DNA of 64,000 nt from Comamonadaceae bacterium (GTDB lineage: Bacteria > Pseudomonadota > Gammaproteobacteria > Burkholderiales > Burkholderiaceae_C): positions 1 through 64,000 of the forward strand of contig CANFWV010000001.1 of assembly GCA_947450695.1 (NCBI GenBank), given 5' to 3'. Shown here piece after piece: positions 1-14,019 of the stretch (the stretch's first letter is position 1; the number at the start of each line of letters is the position of its first letter). A model generated the notes under the pieces. It was given only the letters and a program-made list of their open reading frames with translations. It was not told where the DNA came from and did no database searches. The position numbers and the translations under genes are program-made.

Positions 1-122
1 GACTTGCCCGCGCCATTGCGGCCGACCAAGCCGATTTTTTCGCTCGGGTTCAGGCTGATCGACGCGCTGTCGAGAATCACTTTGGCGCCACGGCGCAGCA
101 CCACATTTTTAAGGGTAATCAT
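1..122 (-). CDS. ABC-F family ATPase, N-terminal fragment (runs off window)
   Basis: Only the first 40 residues are inside the window. They read as the start of an ABC-F protein (Uup/YheS type): a beta-strand opening MITLKNVVLRRGAKVILDSA, then the Walker A motif GRNGAGKS at residues 34-41. ABC-F proteins are soluble twin-ATPase proteins that act on the ribosome rather than in transport. The gene lies downstream of prmB on the same strand with about 100 bases between. The subfamily cannot be set from this fragment. Confidence 0.72.
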   Translation of the reverse strand, partial: MITLKNVVLRRGAKVILDSASISLNPSEKIGLVGRNGAGK

Positions 123-222
123 TGAAAAGCAGACAAAAGAAAAGGAAAAGGCACTGTCACCGTGAGGTGTTAGCGCTGCCGTCAAAGCCTAATGGCCTCC
201 AGAAGACGGCGATTCAAAAAAT

Positions 223-3112
<2,890 letters not shown>

Positions 3113-3172
3113 GTCGGTTTTTATTTCAGGTGAAGTTTAAAAAAATCAGAGAGAAAAGAGGTTCAAGCCGTT

Positions 3173-4402
3173 TCATGCCGTTTTTGCGGGGAAAGACTTG
3201 CAAAACTGCACGATGCGTTCGGCCGCTTCTCGGCATTCAGCGGTTTCTGCCACCAAGGCCATGCGAATCCGGCCAGCGCCAGGGTTGACAAGTTTGCCAT
3301 CGGCACCAAGCGCTTCGCGCGCCAAGTAGCTGCCTGGCAAAACGACCACATTGTATTGAGCCAGCAACTGGCTGGAAAAATCAGTGTCCGAACCGGCAAA
3401 GGCAGCCGGAATTTCAGCCCACAAATAAAAACCAGCATCAGGCAAGGCGACGTTCATCACGCTGGCCAGCAGCGGCGTGACCTCGGCAAACTTTTGCCGG
3501 TACAGCTCGCGGTTCAGAACGACGTGCTCTTCATCGTCCCAGGCTGCGCGGCTGGCGGCTTGAACTACCGGACTCATGGCGCTACCGTGGTAAGTGCGAT
3601 AAAGCAAAAACGCTTTCATGATGGCGGCGTCACCGGCGACAAAACCGCTGCGCAAGCCCGGCACATTGCTGCGCTTGGAGAGGCTGGTGAGCGCGACCAG
3701 GTTTTTGAAGTCGTGCCGGCCCAAAGCCGTCGCCGCTTCAAGACTGCCCAAGGGCGCTTCTTCTCGGAAGTAGATCTCGCTGTAGCACTCGTCCGAGGCG
3801 ATCACAAAGCCATATTGGTCGCTCAACTCAAACAGCTGTTTCCATTCAGCCAAGCCAATGACCGAGCCGGTCGGGTTGCCAGGCGAGCAGACGATGAGCA
3901 ACTGGGTCTTGGCCCACACGGCTTCGGGCACAGCGGCCCAGTCGATACCAAAGTTACGCGCCGGGTCGCTGGACGCATAAAAAACGTCAGCGCCAGCCAG
4001 CAACGCAGCACCTTCGTAAATTTGATAAAACGGATTGGGTGACACCACCGTAGCCCCGGCCCGCGACGGGTCGATGATGGTTTGCGTCAGCGCAAACAGC
4101 GCTTCACGTGAGCCATTCACTGGCAGCAACTGTTTAACTGGATCCACTGTGACGCTATAACGCCGCTGTAACCAGGCCGCCATCGATTGCCGCAGCACTG
4201 GCTCGCCCAGCGTGCCTGGATAGCTGGCCAAACCCGCCAAGCTGGCGGTCAGCGCTGCTTTGATCAGCTCCGGCGTGGCGTGGCGTGGCTCGCCAATGCC
4301 CAAGCTGATGGGCCGAAATGCCGGGTTCGGGATGACCGTGGCGTGAAGCTGGCGCAGCCGCTCGAAAGGGTAGGGCTGCAGACGGGAGAGCAGAGGATTC
4401 AT
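3173..4402 (-). CDS. dapC: Succinyldiaminopimelate transaminase DapC
   Basis: PLP-dependent class I/II aminotransferase, 409 residues from the start used here. It makes N-succinyl-LL-diaminopimelate from the keto compound. Seen are SLGIGEPRHATPELI, the substrate loop GNPTGSVIG, DECYSEIYF, and the PLP lysine in LTSLSKRSNVPGLRSGFVAG. The open frame continues to 4453, but the family begins at MNPLLSRLQPYPFERL, whose ATG is at 4402. The added 17 residues are not family-like and would overlap the promoter of the divergent gene. It heads the dapC-dapD-dapE-prmB run. Confidence 0.92.
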   Translation of the reverse strand: MNPLLSRLQPYPFERLRQLHATVIPNPAFRPISLGIGEPRHATPELIKAALTASLAGLASYPGTLGEPVLRQSMAAWLQRRYSVTVDPVKQLLPVNGSREALFALTQTIIDPSRAGATVVSPNPFYQIYEGAALLAGADVFYASSDPARNFGIDWAAVPEAVWAKTQLLIVCSPGNPTGSVIGLAEWKQLFELSDQYGFVIASDECYSEIYFREEAPLGSLEAATALGRHDFKNLVALTSLSKRSNVPGLRSGFVAGDAAIMKAFLLYRTYHGSAMSPVVQAASRAAWDDEEHVVLNRELYRQKFAEVTPLLASVMNVALPDAGFYLWAEIPAAFAGSDTDFSSQLLAQYNVVVLPGSYLAREALGADGKLVNPGAGRIRMALVAETAECREAAERIVQFCKSFPAKTA

Positions 4403-4430
4403 CCGGGCATTATCGAGGATGGGAGGTGAT

Positions 4431-4460
4431 TTGGCGCCCAATCGCATCGACACCTATAAT
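4431..4460 (+). promoter_or_regulatory. Sigma-70-type promoter for the glycosyltransferase gene
   Basis: TTGGCG (4431-4436), an 18-base spacer, and a perfect TATAAT (4455-4460). It lies in the gap between divergent dapC and the glycosyltransferase gene and points at the latter. Predicted initiation is near 4467, just upstream of the chosen ATG at 4477, which would leave a very short leader; the ATG at 4537 would give a normal one. Confidence 0.5.
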
Positions 4461-4476
4461 TTTCGCTCTCTCATTG

Positions 4477-6078
4477 ATGCCCCACCACTTGAAAAATAAC
4501 TCGCTGCCTTCGGATCACTCTAAAAATACAGGCACGATGTTCAGCATTTGGAGTCTTTTAGGACTTCATGTCTTGGTCTGGGTACTTGCCCGCGGCATAG
4601 CCGACAGCAACTTAGACCACTACGCCGACATGTTAGAAAACTACGCATGGGGCCAAAACATGGCATGGGGAAGCACCAAGCACCCGCCTCTTTTTGCTTG
4701 GGTCACGGGCCTCTGGTTTGATATTTTTCCGACCCGAGATATCGCGTATTACCTGCTGTCGTATCTGAATGTGGCGATTGGACTGTTCGGGGTTTACCGT
4801 TTAGCGCATTCCTTGCGTTTGCCCAACTTAGCCTTGGCTAGCGCATTGCTGCTGTGCATGGCGTTTCCGTACAGTACGTTGGCCGCGAAGTTCAATGCCA
4901 ATGCGATTTTGCTGAGTCTGTGGCCATGGGTGGCCGTGGCTTGGCTAAACAGCGTCAGAAAATCCGGCCGTTCAGGCTGGCTCTGGTCTGTGGTTTTGGG
5001 GCTGCTGGGGGCCTTGGCCATGCTGGGCAAGTATTACAGCGGTGTGTTTTTGCTGGGCATTTTTCTCGCTGCTTTTGCCAGTAAAGAGGGACGACTCTGG
5101 TTTTTAACACTCAAACCTTGGCTCGCCTTATTGGTGTTTGGGTTGTCTCTGCTGCCGCATCTGCAATGGCTGCGAGCGCATGATTACGTCACCTTGCACT
5201 ACGTTGGCGAACAAGGTGGCAAGGACGGTACGGCTTGGATGCAGATGTCCAAATTTGCACTTGCGCCGATCGCTTATTGGCTGCTTCCTTGGCTGCTGTG
5301 TGCAGGGCTTGTTGCACCCGGCCAACCCGATTTGCGCCAGCGCCTTCGCGGCGTTCCTTTGCGGCTGCTGCGTTGCTGGCTGCCACAAGGCTGGGATGAC
5401 ACCTTGTTTTGGCTGGCCATCCTTCCTTGGTTCATCACCTTGGTGTTTGGCGTGACGGGATTTGTGGCGCTGTCCTTGCCTTGGGCTATTCCGGTTGGCT
5501 TTGGTTTTCCTTTGTTATGGCTTCGCAACCTGACAGCGGGCAAGCCCGACACCCTGGGCATCATGGTCATGACCCGTCGAATCCGGAACTGCATGCTGGC
5601 TTGCAGCCTGATGGTGCTGCTGCTCAGCCCCTTTTATGCTTGGTACGCGGCCCTAAATGGCTCCTACAGCCATTACATGCCGCGTCGAGAGGCTGCAATT
5701 GCCATTCTGAGTGGTTGGCATGAAAGACATCCTGACCAGCCTCTGCGTTGGGTGGGGGGTGCTTGGGCCGAAAACGCGCTGCTGGCTTTTTATGGTGATG
5801 CGAGCATCAAAGTTGTCCCTGGCGTTCCCGATCAATTCCCCGCTACCGTTAATCCTGTGGCGAACTGGGCCCAGCAAGGCGGATTGTTGTTGTGCCCGAT
5901 GGGCCAGGTTGACAAACCTATCGATAGCGGTTGCCAGCAAAAAATGCAAGTCTGGCTTCAAACCAAAGGTCAATCGGGTGAGGTAATTCGCATCACCGTC
6001 CAAAGTCAGGGTTTGTGGTTTCCAAAGCACGTGCCGTTTAGCTATGTTGTGTTCGACTATTTACCAGTTCGCCCCTGA
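4477..6078 (+). CDS. Membrane glycosyltransferase, GT39/ArnT-like
   Basis: Polytopic inner-membrane protein of about 533 residues with many hydrophobic helices. The first extracytoplasmic loop carries an acidic stretch (SNLDHYADMLENYAWGQ) followed by STKHPPLFAW, the pattern of GT-C enzymes such as ArnT that use a polyprenyl-phosphate sugar donor. A soluble C-terminal domain follows the last helix (from about MPRRE). The acceptor is unknown; lipid A, another glycolipid or protein are all possible. Two starts compete: ATG 4477, and ATG 4537 directly before the first membrane helix. The gene stands alone between the dap genes and smc, with its own promoter. Confidence 0.7.
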   Translation: MPHHLKNNSLPSDHSKNTGTMFSIWSLLGLHVLVWVLARGIADSNLDHYADMLENYAWGQNMAWGSTKHPPLFAWVTGLWFDIFPTRDIAYYLLSYLNVAIGLFGVYRLAHSLRLPNLALASALLLCMAFPYSTLAAKFNANAILLSLWPWVAVAWLNSVRKSGRSGWLWSVVLGLLGALAMLGKYYSGVFLLGIFLAAFASKEGRLWFLTLKPWLALLVFGLSLLPHLQWLRAHDYVTLHYVGEQGGKDGTAWMQMSKFALAPIAYWLLPWLLCAGLVAPGQPDLRQRLRGVPLRLLRCWLPQGWDDTLFWLAILPWFITLVFGVTGFVALSLPWAIPVGFGFPLLWLRNLTAGKPDTLGIMVMTRRIRNCMLACSLMVLLLSPFYAWYAALNGSYSHYMPRREAAIAILSGWHERHPDQPLRWVGGAWAENALLAFYGDASIKVVPGVPDQFPATVNPVANWAQQGGLLLCPMGQVDKPIDSGCQQKMQVWLQTKGQSGEVIRITVQSQGLWFPKHVPFSYVVFDYLPVRP

Positions 6079-6101
6079 AAGACTTGACCGTACCCATCCC
6101 C

Positions 6102-6130
6102 TTGACACGTCGGGGCTCGGGTAATAATCA
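6102..6130 (+). promoter_or_regulatory. Promoter of the smc-zipA-ligA-def operon
   Basis: Perfect TTGACA at 6102-6107, then a 17-base spacer and TAATCA at 6125-6130, inside an AT-rich TAATAATCA run. The smc GTG start follows 27 bases later. It sits in the 79-base gap after the glycosyltransferase gene. Confidence 0.55.
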
Positions 6131-6157
6131 GGACTATTCCTCCATTTTGGGTTTGCC

Positions 6158-9100
6158 GTGCGTCTTAATTCCATCAAGCTCTCCGGTTTCAAATCGTTTG
6201 CCGAGCCGACCAACTTCGTGCTGCCAGGTCAGCTCGTCGGTGTGGTCGGGCCGAACGGTTGCGGCAAATCCAACATCATGGACGCCGTGCGCTGGGTGCT
6301 GGGCGAAAGTAAAGCCTCTGAATTGCGCGGCGAGTCGATGCAAGACGTTATCTTCAATGGCACCAACACGCGTAAGCCGGCGAGTCGCTCGAGCGTTGAG
6401 TTGGTGTTTGACAACGCCGATCACCGTGCGGGGGGACAGTGGGGACAGTTTGCCGAAATCGCCGTTAAGCGCGTGCTGACCCGCGATGGCACCTCGAGCT
6501 ACTACATCAACAACCAACCGGTGCGTCGCCGTGACGTGCAGGACGTGTTCCTTGGCACGGGTCTCGGCCCACGCGCTTACGCCATCATTGGGCAAGGCAC
6601 GATCAGCCGCATCATCGAGTCAAAGCCTGAAGAGTTGCGGCTGTTTCTGGAAGAAGCCGCAGGTGTTTCAAAGTACAAAGAGCGCCGCCGTGAGACCGCC
6701 AACCGCTTGTCTGACACACGTGAAAACCTGACCCGCGTCGATGACATCTTGCGTGAGCTGAACGCCAACCTCGACAAGCTTGAAAAGCAGGCTGAAGTGG
6801 CTATGCGTTACAACACTTTGCAGGCTGACGGTACGCTTAAACAGCATCAGCTCTGGTTCATGAAACGCACTGAGAGTGAGGCGGACCAGTCAAAGGTCAA
6901 GGCCGACTCAGAAAAAGCCGTCAACGATTTGGAAAGCCGCGTGGCCGACTTGCGTCATATCGAAGCCGACCTCGAAACCGTTCGGCAGGCGCACTACACG
7001 GCAGGGGACCAAGTGAATCAGGCGCAGGGCAAACTGTACGAAGCCAGCGCTGAAGTGGGTCGTTTGGAAGCTGAAATCCGCTTTGTGGTCGATGGCCGCT
7101 TGCGCGTCGAGCAGCGCTTGGCGCAGCTCAAAGAGCAAACCGCCCAATGGGCGACGCGGCAAGAAGACGCGGCTGTTGAAACCGAAAGCTTGGCGGGGCA
7201 GGCCGTCGATGCGGAAGAAAAAGCCGAGTTATTAGCGGCCCAAACTGAAGACCGTGTGGGTCAATTGCCGGCACTTGAAGAAGCCCTGCGCAGTGCTCAA
7301 ACCAAAGCCAACGAGCAGCGCAGCGGCGTGGCGCAGGTGCAGCAGCAAATACAGGTGTTGGCCGCAGATCAACGCAACATTGAAGAGCAAAGCCGGGCCT
7401 TCGACGTTCGGCGTGAACGTCTGCTGGCTGATCGCAATGCACTGAACGCCCCTGACGAAGCTCGCTTGGTGAACCTCACCGAGCAGTTCACGGCCGCACA
7501 AGAGAGCCAGGAAATGGTCGAAGCCGTTCTGCAAGAACTGACCGACCGCGTGCCTCAACTTGACCAAGACCGTCGCGACAAGCAGCAAGTCGTTAACAGT
7601 GAATCTTCCCGTCAAGCAGACCTTTCGGCACGCATGGAAGCGCTCAAGGCGCTGCAAGAAAAAGTCAAAACCGATGGCAAGCTCAAGCCTTGGCTGGCCA
7701 AGCATGGACTTGATTCTTTACAGGCCTTGTGGAGCCGCATCAACGTTGAACAAGGCTGGGAAAACGCGCTTGAGGCCGCTTTGCGCGAGCGCCTTGGCGC
7801 ACTGGAGGTCAGCCGGCTGGAGATGGTGCGAGGCTTTGCCGGCACCGATGGCCGCGATGCGCCACCCGCGAAGCTCTCTTTTTACGCGCCGCCGGTGGCG
7901 GGTGCCGCGGTCCGAGCCAGTACCGCTGGTTTAAAACCGTTGGCAGATTTTCTGCGTTTGTCAGACGCTGGCCAAAGTGCATTGTTGGTTGATTGGCTGC
8001 AGGGCTGCTACACCGCCGGCAACTTGGATGATGCCTTGAGTGCACGCGCCAAGCTGCAGGCTGGTGAGGTGATTTATGTGCAGGGCGGGCACGCCGTGAC
8101 GCAACACAGTGTGAGTTTTTACGCGCAAGACTCTGAGCAAGCTGGGCTGCTGGCACGGGCGCAAGAGATTGAAAATCTCGACAAGCAGTTGCGTGCACAA
8201 GCGTTGATCGGAGACGAAGCCCGCAGTGCACTGGCGCGCGCCGAAGCGGCTTATGCCGACGCAGCGCAGAAGTTGGTGTCGGCCCGTCGTGATGCGGCTG
8301 AAGGCCAAAGCCGCACGCATGGTTTGCAGGTTGAAGTGCTTCGCTTGACGCAATTGGCCGAGCAATCCCGGGCTCGCAGCGAACAAATTCAAGGTGACTT
8401 GCAAGAGATCGATGCGCAGATGGACGAACTGCAAGAGCGCCGCGTGACCGCTGAAGGCAGATTTGAAGAGCTTGACATGCAGTTGGCCGACAGCCAGGAA
8501 CGTCACGCCCAATTAGATGACCGGGTGATTGAGACTGAGCGCAAGCTGAATGAGTCACGCGAACAACAACGCATGCTTGAACGTCAGTCGCAAGAAGCTC
8601 AATTTGCGCTTCGAAGCTTGGCGTCACGGCGCGACGAATTAGCCCGGTCGATTCAGATCGCTGCGCAGCAAGCTGCTTCTCTGGCCGATGAAGGACAACG
8701 CGCCAAAGAAGAACTCTCACGCTTGACTGATGCGGCAGCGCAAGCAGGTTTGCAAAACGCCTTGAGCATCAAGCTGGAACGTGAAGCAGATCTGGGGGCC
8801 AAACGTAGCCAGTACGACGACCTCAGCGCTAAGCTGCGCGCCAGCGATGAGCGCCGGCTGCAGCTTGAGCGCGAACTGGACCCGCTGCGCCAACGCATCA
8901 CTGAATTTCAGTTGAAGGAACAGGCCGCACGTCTGGGCTTTGAGCAATACGCCCAACTGCTCAACGACGCACAGGCCGATTTAGCCGCAGTTCAGCTGTC
9001 GATTGAAACCGGCAATGTGCGCTTGACCGGCTTGCAAAGTGAGATCGACCGTATCAACCGTGAGATTCAATCTCTCGGGGCTGTCAACTTGGCCGCGTTG

Positions 9101-9697
9101 GATGAACTCAGTGCGGCACGCGAACGCAAAGGTTTCCTAGACGCGCAGATGGCCGACTTGAACGAGGCCATGACGACGCTGGAAGACGCGATTAAAAAAA
9201 TCGACGTTGAAACACGCGAGCTGTTGTCAAGCACGTTTGAGGTGGTTAACGGTCACTTCGGCAAGATGTTCCCCGAGCTTTTTGGCGGTGGCAATGCACG
9301 GCTGGTCATGACCGGCGAGGAAATTTTGGATGCTGGCGTGCAGGTCATGGCGCAACCACCGGGGAAAAAAAATCAGACGATTCACTTGCTCTCCGGCGGT
9401 GAAAAAGCGCTGACGGCCATTGCCCTCGTTTTTGCTATTTTTCAACTCAACCCCGCGCCGTTTTGTTTGCTGGACGAGGTTGACGCCCCTCTCGACGACG
9501 CCAACACTGAACGCTATGCCAAGCTGGTCGCCAGCATGAGTAAGTCGACTCAGTTCCTCTTCATCAGCCACAACAAGATCGCCATGGAAATGGCCGAGCA
9601 ATTGATCGGCGTCACCATGCAGGAGCAGGGCGTTTCGCGCATTGTGGCTGTTGACATGGAAGCAGCTCTTGGTTTTTCAGAAACACTCATCGCATGA
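6158..9697 (+). CDS. smc: Chromosome segregation protein SMC
   Basis: Structural maintenance of chromosomes ATPase, 1179 residues, the core of the bacterial condensin. Walker A is GPNGCGKSN near residues 32-40. Two long coiled coils (about 170-500 and 660-1000) flank a hinge domain (about 510-660). The C-terminal head has the signature LLSGGEKALTAIALVFA and Walker B with D-loop CLLDEVDAPLDDAN. Translation starts at GTG 6158, giving the family opening MRLNSIKLSGFKSF. It overlaps zipA by four bases (ATGA). No scpA or scpB is adjacent. Confidence 0.97.
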   Translation: MRLNSIKLSGFKSFAEPTNFVLPGQLVGVVGPNGCGKSNIMDAVRWVLGESKASELRGESMQDVIFNGTNTRKPASRSSVELVFDNADHRAGGQWGQFAEIAVKRVLTRDGTSSYYINNQPVRRRDVQDVFLGTGLGPRAYAIIGQGTISRIIESKPEELRLFLEEAAGVSKYKERRRETANRLSDTRENLTRVDDILRELNANLDKLEKQAEVAMRYNTLQADGTLKQHQLWFMKRTESEADQSKVKADSEKAVNDLESRVADLRHIEADLETVRQAHYTAGDQVNQAQGKLYEASAEVGRLEAEIRFVVDGRLRVEQRLAQLKEQTAQWATRQEDAAVETESLAGQAVDAEEKAELLAAQTEDRVGQLPALEEALRSAQTKANEQRSGVAQVQQQIQVLAADQRNIEEQSRAFDVRRERLLADRNALNAPDEARLVNLTEQFTAAQESQEMVEAVLQELTDRVPQLDQDRRDKQQVVNSESSRQADLSARMEALKALQEKVKTDGKLKPWLAKHGLDSLQALWSRINVEQGWENALEAALRERLGALEVSRLEMVRGFAGTDGRDAPPAKLSFYAPPVAGAAVRASTAGLKPLADFLRLSDAGQSALLVDWLQGCYTAGNLDDALSARAKLQAGEVIYVQGGHAVTQHSVSFYAQDSEQAGLLARAQEIENLDKQLRAQALIGDEARSALARAEAAYADAAQKLVSARRDAAEGQSRTHGLQVEVLRLTQLAEQSRARSEQIQGDLQEIDAQMDELQERRVTAEGRFEELDMQLADSQERHAQLDDRVIETERKLNESREQQRMLERQSQEAQFALRSLASRRDELARSIQIAAQQAASLADEGQRAKEELSRLTDAAAQAGLQNALSIKLEREADLGAKRSQYDDLSAKLRASDERRLQLERELDPLRQRITEFQLKEQAARLGFEQYAQLLNDAQADLAAVQLSIETGNVRLTGLQSEIDRINREIQSLGAVNLAALDELSAARERKGFLDAQMADLNEAMTTLEDAIKKIDVETRELLSSTFEVVNGHFGKMFPELFGGGNARLVMTGEEILDAGVQVMAQPPGKKNQTIHLLSGGEKALTAIALVFAIFQLNPAPFCLLDEVDAPLDDANTERYAKLVASMSKSTQFLFISHNKIAMEMAEQLIGVTMQEQGVSRIVAVDMEAALGFSETLIA

Positions 9698-10746
9698 GCA
9701 CCTTACAAATCAGTTTGGCTATTCTGGGCGTGTTTATATTGGCCGCTGTGCTGGGACACGGAACTTGGACGTCACGGAGAAATCTGCCTAAAAAAGCCAG
9801 TCAAATGGCGGACGTCATGGCCGGGACTGTCAAGGAGCCGTCCGTCAGCGGCGCTTCCCTTGAGCGCCAGGAGCCCGAGTTTGACAGTAGCCTCGAAGCG
9901 CTGGCGACCCTGACATTGCCTGAGAAAAAAGTCGGCCTGGACGCTTTGATCGATGTCATTGCCGCCATTGCTGTTGATGCCCAAGTGTCTGGCGAAGCCG
10001 CTTTGGCTGCCATGCCGGCCACGCGTCGTGCAGGCAGTAAACCATTTGCTGTTGAGGGTCTGAGCATTGAAACTGGTGAGTGGGAAGTGCCTGCTGCCGG
10101 CCAACGTTACAGTGCTTTTCAAGCCGGTGTGCAACTGGCTAACCGAACGGGGGCCCTGAATCAGATTGAATACTCAGAATTTGTCATGAAGGCGCAAGCT
10201 TTTGCCGATGCCGTCAACGGTGAACCTGAGTTTCCGGAGATGCATGACGAGGTGGCGCGCGCCCGTGAATTGGATCAATTTGCGAGCGACCATGACGCTC
10301 AGTTGAGCTTCACCCTGCGTGCTGCAAGCATCGCTTGGAGTCCTGGCTATGTTCAGCAAAACGCGTCTCGCATCGGCTTTGTGGCTGGTGCGATTCCTGG
10401 CCGCATGGTGCTGCCCGGGGCACAAGCTCAGGCACCGATTTTGGGTTTGTCGTTTGATTCTCAAGCAGCCATGTCTGAGGATCCCGAGCAGACGGCCCTT
10501 CGAGAAGTGACCTTGTCGCTAGATGTCCCGCAGGTCGCCCGTAGTGAGCAGCCATTTGCACGCATGTGTGAAGCCGCCTTGGCGCTGGCGTCTGCCATGG
10601 ACGGTGTCATCATGGATGACAACGGCAGCCGCATTCGGGCTGAAGCCATGGAGGTCATCAACGCCGATCTCGAGAAACTTTATGACACGCTCGATGCGCG
10701 TGAACTCTCCGCCGGCTCGCTGCTGGGCCGGCGCCTTTTTTCCTAA
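9694..10746 (+). CDS. zipA: Cell division protein ZipA-like
   Basis: 350 residues with ZipA architecture: one N-terminal membrane helix (about 5-24), a variable linker, and a C-terminal FtsZ-binding domain from about residue 205. That domain includes LSFTLRAASIAWSPG and MCEAALALASAMDGVIMDDNG. ZipA tethers FtsZ to the inner membrane. The sequence is diverged from the enterobacterial protein, so the call rests partly on its place between smc and ligA, a conserved order in Burkholderiales. Its start overlaps the smc stop. Confidence 0.82.
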   Translation: MSTLQISLAILGVFILAAVLGHGTWTSRRNLPKKASQMADVMAGTVKEPSVSGASLERQEPEFDSSLEALATLTLPEKKVGLDALIDVIAAIAVDAQVSGEAALAAMPATRRAGSKPFAVEGLSIETGEWEVPAAGQRYSAFQAGVQLANRTGALNQIEYSEFVMKAQAFADAVNGEPEFPEMHDEVARARELDQFASDHDAQLSFTLRAASIAWSPGYVQQNASRIGFVAGAIPGRMVLPGAQAQAPILGLSFDSQAAMSEDPEQTALREVTLSLDVPQVARSEQPFARMCEAALALASAMDGVIMDDNGSRIRAEAMEVINADLEKLYDTLDARELSAGSLLGRRLFS

Positions 10747-13396
<2,650 letters not shown>

Positions 13397-13416
13397 CACC
13401 TTAAGGCTGAGCGGTC

Positions 13417-14019
13417 TTAGTCGATTCGCTGCAGCCAAGGTGTCTGCAGCGCCACTTTTTGCTCATAGGCTGTGAGGGCGTCGGCGTAGCGAAGTGTGCG
13501 GGTGATGTCATCTTCACCAGACAACAGTTGCGCCAAGTGGCCGCGCGCCAGCTCAAACTTGATCTTCAAACCGTCAGGCGTTAGCGCCACACAGTTGGCA
13601 ATGTCCATGGCGAGCATGGCGCCATCGACTTTGAGGCTTTCAGTCAGCGCCGCGTGGTCCGTGGCTGACACCGTTCCCGTGACGATGCCATTTTTAACCG
13701 TGTTATTACGGAAAATATCACCGAAAGACAGCGCCACAATCGCCTGAATTCCATAGTCAGAGAGGGCCCAAACCGCGTGTTCCCTGGACGAACCGCAGCC
13801 AAAATTACGCCCGGCAATCAGGATGCGGGTTGCGCTGCCTGCCGTCACAAAAGAGGCATCAGGGTTCTTCGCCGCCACCCAGTCAGCAAACAAGTGAACC
13901 CCCATCCCCTGGCGAACCGTGGTCTTGAGGTACTGAGCCGGGAAGAGGGCATCGGTGTCAATGTCGTCGCGCTGCAAGATGGCCACGGGACCTTGGACGC
14001 GTGTGATGGCTTGTCTCAT
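13417..14019 (-). CDS. leuD: LeuD-type small subunit of a 3-isopropylmalate dehydratase-family enzyme
   Basis: 200 residues, the swivelling small subunit of a heterodimeric aconitase-family hydro-lyase. Seen are DDIDTDALFPAQYLK, the substrate-loop motif NFGCGSSREHAVWAL, and FGDIFRNNTVKNG. The start overlaps leuC by four bases. In leucine synthesis LeuCD interconverts 2- and 3-isopropylmalate, but here no leuB or leuA is near and the pair ends a six-gene catabolic operon. The partner of LeuC as a citraconate- or dimethylmaleate-type hydratase is therefore at least as likely (inference). The symbol denotes family only. Confidence 0.85.
   Translation of the reverse strand: MRQAITRVQGPVAILQRDDIDTDALFPAQYLKTTVRQGMGVHLFADWVAAKNPDASFVTAGSATRILIAGRNFGCGSSREHAVWALSDYGIQAIVALSFGDIFRNNTVKNGIVTGTVSATDHAALTESLKVDGAMLAMDIANCVALTPDGLKIKFELARGHLAQLLSGEDDITRTLRYADALTAYEQKVALQTPWLQRID

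Noticed and set aside
7809-8720. A 303-codon minus-strand open frame inside smc
   Set aside because: Low-complexity antisense of the coiled coil and hinge; no family features.
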